Assembly (NCBI GenBank): GCA_039881145.1
Contig: JAYKKI010000077.1
Coordinates: 870,501-934,500, forward strand
Length of the DNA stretch: 64,000 nucleotides
Direction of reading: 5' to 3'
DNA from: Druceiella hillmani
Taxonomy: Eukaryota; Arthropoda; Insecta; Lepidoptera; Hepialidae
A program made the translations under genes and the position numbers. Under the pieces are notes generated by a model that ran no database searches, was not told the origin of the DNA, and saw nothing but the letters and a program-made list of their open reading frames with translations. Numbering within the stretch: position 1 is the stretch's first letter; each line of letters begins with the position of its first letter. Of this stretch, positions 60,881 to 64,000 are shown piece by piece.

Positions 60881-61345
60881 GTCATCATGACATTGTTCAC
60901 GAGCTACCGTTTCAGTGTAGGTCTTTATGCACCGTAATATATAGCATATGGAGTATTTTTATACTTCTCTCAGTATATTTTGCTGGCGTCAACGGCCCGC
61001 TGTATCAACAATAGCAATATACGTTTATTCAGGGCAATTACTAACTACTTGTCTCATTTCTGACAATAATTATGTTCTAACTAGACTTCCACCTCAGGAT
61101 TTTCGCCAGAATGCTATGGTCTTCTGCCATTCCCAGGTCTGGTGTTATGCGTTTTTCGTATACCACTTTCGCCGTGTCAACTGTTGCCCTGTATTTCTGT
61201 GTCTGCATTACTTGGAGCTAAAATGCCCATTTTTGCATCCTCGGACGTAGAACTTTCTGTTCTGACTAAAAGTCAGCGTCTTCCGTCACTTTCATCAACT
61301 AGGCTATCTTCATCTATATTACGAGGTCGCAAAAATGTTATTCTA
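60870..61345 (-). mobile_element. piggyBac-like relic, copy 2 (5' part, inverted)
   Basis: Read on the - strand, this block repeats the 5' part of copy 1 (59390-59940) in the same order. Landmarks are the ATATAGATGAAG start, the GACGCTGACTTTTAG block, ATGGGCATTTTA, TACTCCATATGCTA and TCATGATGACTTGGAATATT. It diverges by many substitutions and lacks an internal segment of the acidic region. It abuts the 3' end of copy 1 in tail-to-tail orientation, and the catalytic part is missing. The + strand open frames 60948-61250 and 61142-61369 are antisense shadows of it. Confidence 0.75.
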
Positions 61346-64000
61346 TTTCCTTGTATTATTTCATTATAACATAATTAAAGTACAAATCATTACAAAGAAT
61401 TAGTTGAAACTGAACGTAATATCAACAAGCAACAAATATAAATAAAGGTCACAATAAGGTGGTAGAAAAACAATATTTATAATATTATATTCTCCAACTC
61501 GTTAATAAATTTTTGAGCAGAGTACATACATACGTACAAAAAACAGCTCAACTGACATTCAACGCTTAGATACTGCAGTCATGATTGAAGGACAGCCTTC
61601 TACAATAACTAGTACACGTCAATATCAAATTAATTCGAAATGTGAAAAAAACACATCTGTAAAATCTATACGCTTTGCCAAAAAGGTGTTTGTGGAAAAT
61701 GCGTAAAACAGGTCTATAAAAAGATTGTTTGTCATTAATATGGTTCTATGTAATCAATTAATATAATAAATCACAGTTATTAAAATTTATAATTCCATTT
61801 GATCTAGTGATCGTATACCGTCAATCTTACGGTCTCAGTCTTTGAAGGTATGGCAGCACACGCGATACTTCTACTGTTAAGCGTCAATATCAACGACGAT
61901 AAATCTATTTTTATATGCATTCACTAATACAATTCATCATTAAGCTTATTATTTTTGAAAGCTTAGCATCAAGAAAACGACATAAGTAGATACGATACCA
62001 ATTTTGTCTATTTATTTTACCCTGTTCCACAATAGTGTCCTCCATTTTAATTGCTTAAATCTTTTGTTTGACAGATAAAACACCCATACAATTATATACG
62101 TTCATAGGTTATATATAAACATGTAGTTAATATGAATGATAACCGAACTTTAGGGAAAATTTTAGTGGTTCGGAGAAAAGTCAGCCAAGATTTTTGCTAT
62201 GAATTTTTGTTATCTAATTTGAAGAGATAATAGGTTTTGGAAGAATATCTGATTAACTAATTAAATAAAAATCTAAAAAAGAAATTAAATCATTTTCTAT
62301 GGTTGTTTTTCTCTTTTGCAGGTTTCAACAGATGGTTTGCACTGTAATTTTTCATCACTTTACCATAAATTTAATCAACTAGTTTCGAGGACACTAAAAA
62401 TGTATCTTTATATGATCTTCCACTTGCAATTATTAAAGTAAACCTATTCATATATAAAAAAATAATAAATTAAAACGTAAAAATTAAAGTAAATGTAAAT
62501 TCTCCAACTCTTCCACATACGACGGAATGTTTAACCCAGCACCTTACACTGGAAATAGTAAATCAAAGTGGCCTATAAACACGCGCCATGTAGTTATTCA
62601 ATACATTTCCTTAAACGCAAAGTAGAGAACTGAAGTTAATACAGATATTTAGTTCGAATGTAATTTTATCAAACAGTTTCTGCTAACTCTGTGGACGATG
62701 GAGGAAACTAAGGTACATGTGAGTCGTATAAAGGGGCAGTATAGATTGACAATTGCGTTGGGAAACGTGAATGCGTAATTTGAAAGAATATAAAAAAATA
62801 TAATATGCTTTACGTAAAACAAAAATGTATGCCTTTGTTGGCTCGAGAATATTTAATAGATCATTTCAAAAATATATATTTAAAAAATTTCATGTTCCTT
62901 TACTCCTATGAATATCTTCTGACATTAAAGGAATATAGCTAATAATGTGACATTGATTTACTAGGTACAGAATATAATAGTAATCAGTTTGTGAATACGC
63001 ATTACTAAAACCTGTGTATTTAAAATTTTGGCTGTTCAAGTTCTACAGAAGAAACGTACGTTCACTATGATAAAACATTTAGTGTGATTAATGCCCTTAA
63101 TTAACAATTCAAATATTTTTGCCGATGGTTTTTCTACTTACACCTCGCTACAGCATGACGCGATGATTATCTTCTGTACAAGTGCTGACACATATCATCT
63201 CCTCATTGTTTGTATACCGCACGACTACCGTCAATTGCATTTCTTACTATGTTTGTTTTCGATTTCATATTTTATTCCAATTTTCTATTGTAATTTCTAC
63301 TTATGTACATATATTAGTTTATTTGTACTTATGTAAAATTACCTAGCTATATATTAATAATAACAAATAAAATCAAAACGAATTAAATATACAGTGATCA
63401 TTTTTGAAAACTATGGGGTTATTCTTAGAAATAGTAGACAAAATGAGATTATAATTTTCGAAGATGAATTATTGAAAACAAAATTTAATATTATTATTCA
63501 GTTATGTATAAAAATGATCATAGATTGTAATGATGTATACGGAGTTTTGTTTTTTTTATAAGTGATACTTTAATATTAATGATATATATTGATCATGTAG
63601 TACTAACTCTGGGATTGGCCTAATATTACTTTTTTAAAATTTTTGTTTTAAGTTTCTCCGTCTTAATTAAAGTTATTGAAATTACGCAACAAGCGACAGT
63701 TGCTTATTTGTTTTTAAATTAAAACGAGCAACCTACGATTATATAAATACCTATGTTTTAAACTTTAAATGAAACGTTTTTAAACAATATCTTGCCGAAA
63801 TGTTATTTTATATTATTCCGTTAAAGACACAGATTATTACAGTATTTATTCTAGACTGAAAATAAAGATGTAAACAATGTATATATTGACAATAAACGTA
63901 CAAATACAAAACGCCACACATTTAATTGTAATTATTATACACTGGTTTATAAAGACGGGAATGAGTTAAAGTGGACAGCGTAAATTGAATATGAAAGAAG
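61346..64000. other. right-edge intergenic stretch, nothing recognised
   Basis: AT-rich, with no gene or repeat supported. The open frame 63091-63336 (+) contains hydrophobic segments but no recognisable domain and no splice context. Confidence 0.4.

Noticed and set aside
60948..61369. Plus-strand open frames of 75-100 codons
   Set aside because: Antisense to the second piggyBac-like relic, whose - strand sequence aligns with copy 1.

Overview
This is an AT-rich, repeat-laden, intron-containing animal (insect) nuclear window with no bacterial-style operons. Three interspersed-repeat copies (about 41945, 51988 and 53197) start with a GGTTCCGTA-type motif. The longest ends in a GCGAGTCCGACT-type motif. 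From memory this is a repeat common in moth and butterfly genomes. Together with a chemoreceptor gene cluster, jockey, Penelope, Helitron, Tc1/mariner and piggyBac relics, and long (TA)n tracts, it suggests Lepidoptera or a close relative. That assignment is an inference.

The real host genes are members of the insect gustatory receptor (Gr, 7tm_7) family, most of whose exons are too short to appear as long open frames. I assembled five loci by hand from splice sites: Gr-1 (+, exons near 295-369 and 552-705, partial at the left edge), Gr-2 (-, four exons spread over 8210-17422, frameshifted), Gr-3 (+, three exons in 23145-25073, decayed), Gr-4 (-, four exons in 33444-35343, intact, 411 codons, perfect C-terminal TYMVVAIQF motif) and Gr-5 (+, 55818-57321, decayed). 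The loci share one architecture: a long exon 1 with TM1-4, a 78-nt exon 2 (26 codons, phase 0/0), an exon 3 of about 142-154 nt ending in phase 1, and a final exon with the Gr signature. This indicates a tandemly and invertedly duplicated family in which one member still looks functional. The encoded proteins would be seven-pass membrane ligand-gated channels of taste neurons.

The rest is mostly mobile-element wreckage. 2.1-3.1 kb is an internally deleted Helitron with an intact 3' hairpin/CTAG end. 3.25-4.83 kb is a decayed unnamed multicopy protein. 8.7-9.7 kb is a jockey LINE and 11.1-11.7 kb a Tc1-like remnant, both inside intron 3 of Gr-2. 13.3-14.7 kb is a Penelope-like element with a 13-bp target duplication, in intron 1 of Gr-2. 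A LINE tail lies at 26.1-26.4 kb. A ~600-bp inverted-repeat pair encloses 26.5-30.0 kb and contains a MITE-like hairpin and a possible lipase relic. Further elements are a LINE fragment (31.1-31.4), a satellite array (32.06-32.72), a Tc1/mariner-superfamily transposase relic with a striking ~71-bp snap-back palindrome (37.5-38.5), a LINE reverse transcriptase (44.0-45.05) and two opposed piggyBac relics (59.4-61.35). Long stretches (17.4-23.1, 38.5-43.0, 45.8-55.8, 57.3-59.4, 61.4-64.0 kb) hold nothing else I can support.

No new multi-gene system (defence cassette, biosynthetic cluster or similar) is visible. The observations most worth following are the Gr cluster architecture with recurrent single-base frameshifts, the inverted-duplication structures (38.4, 35.8, 26.5/29.5, 59.4/61.3 kb) and the satellite array.
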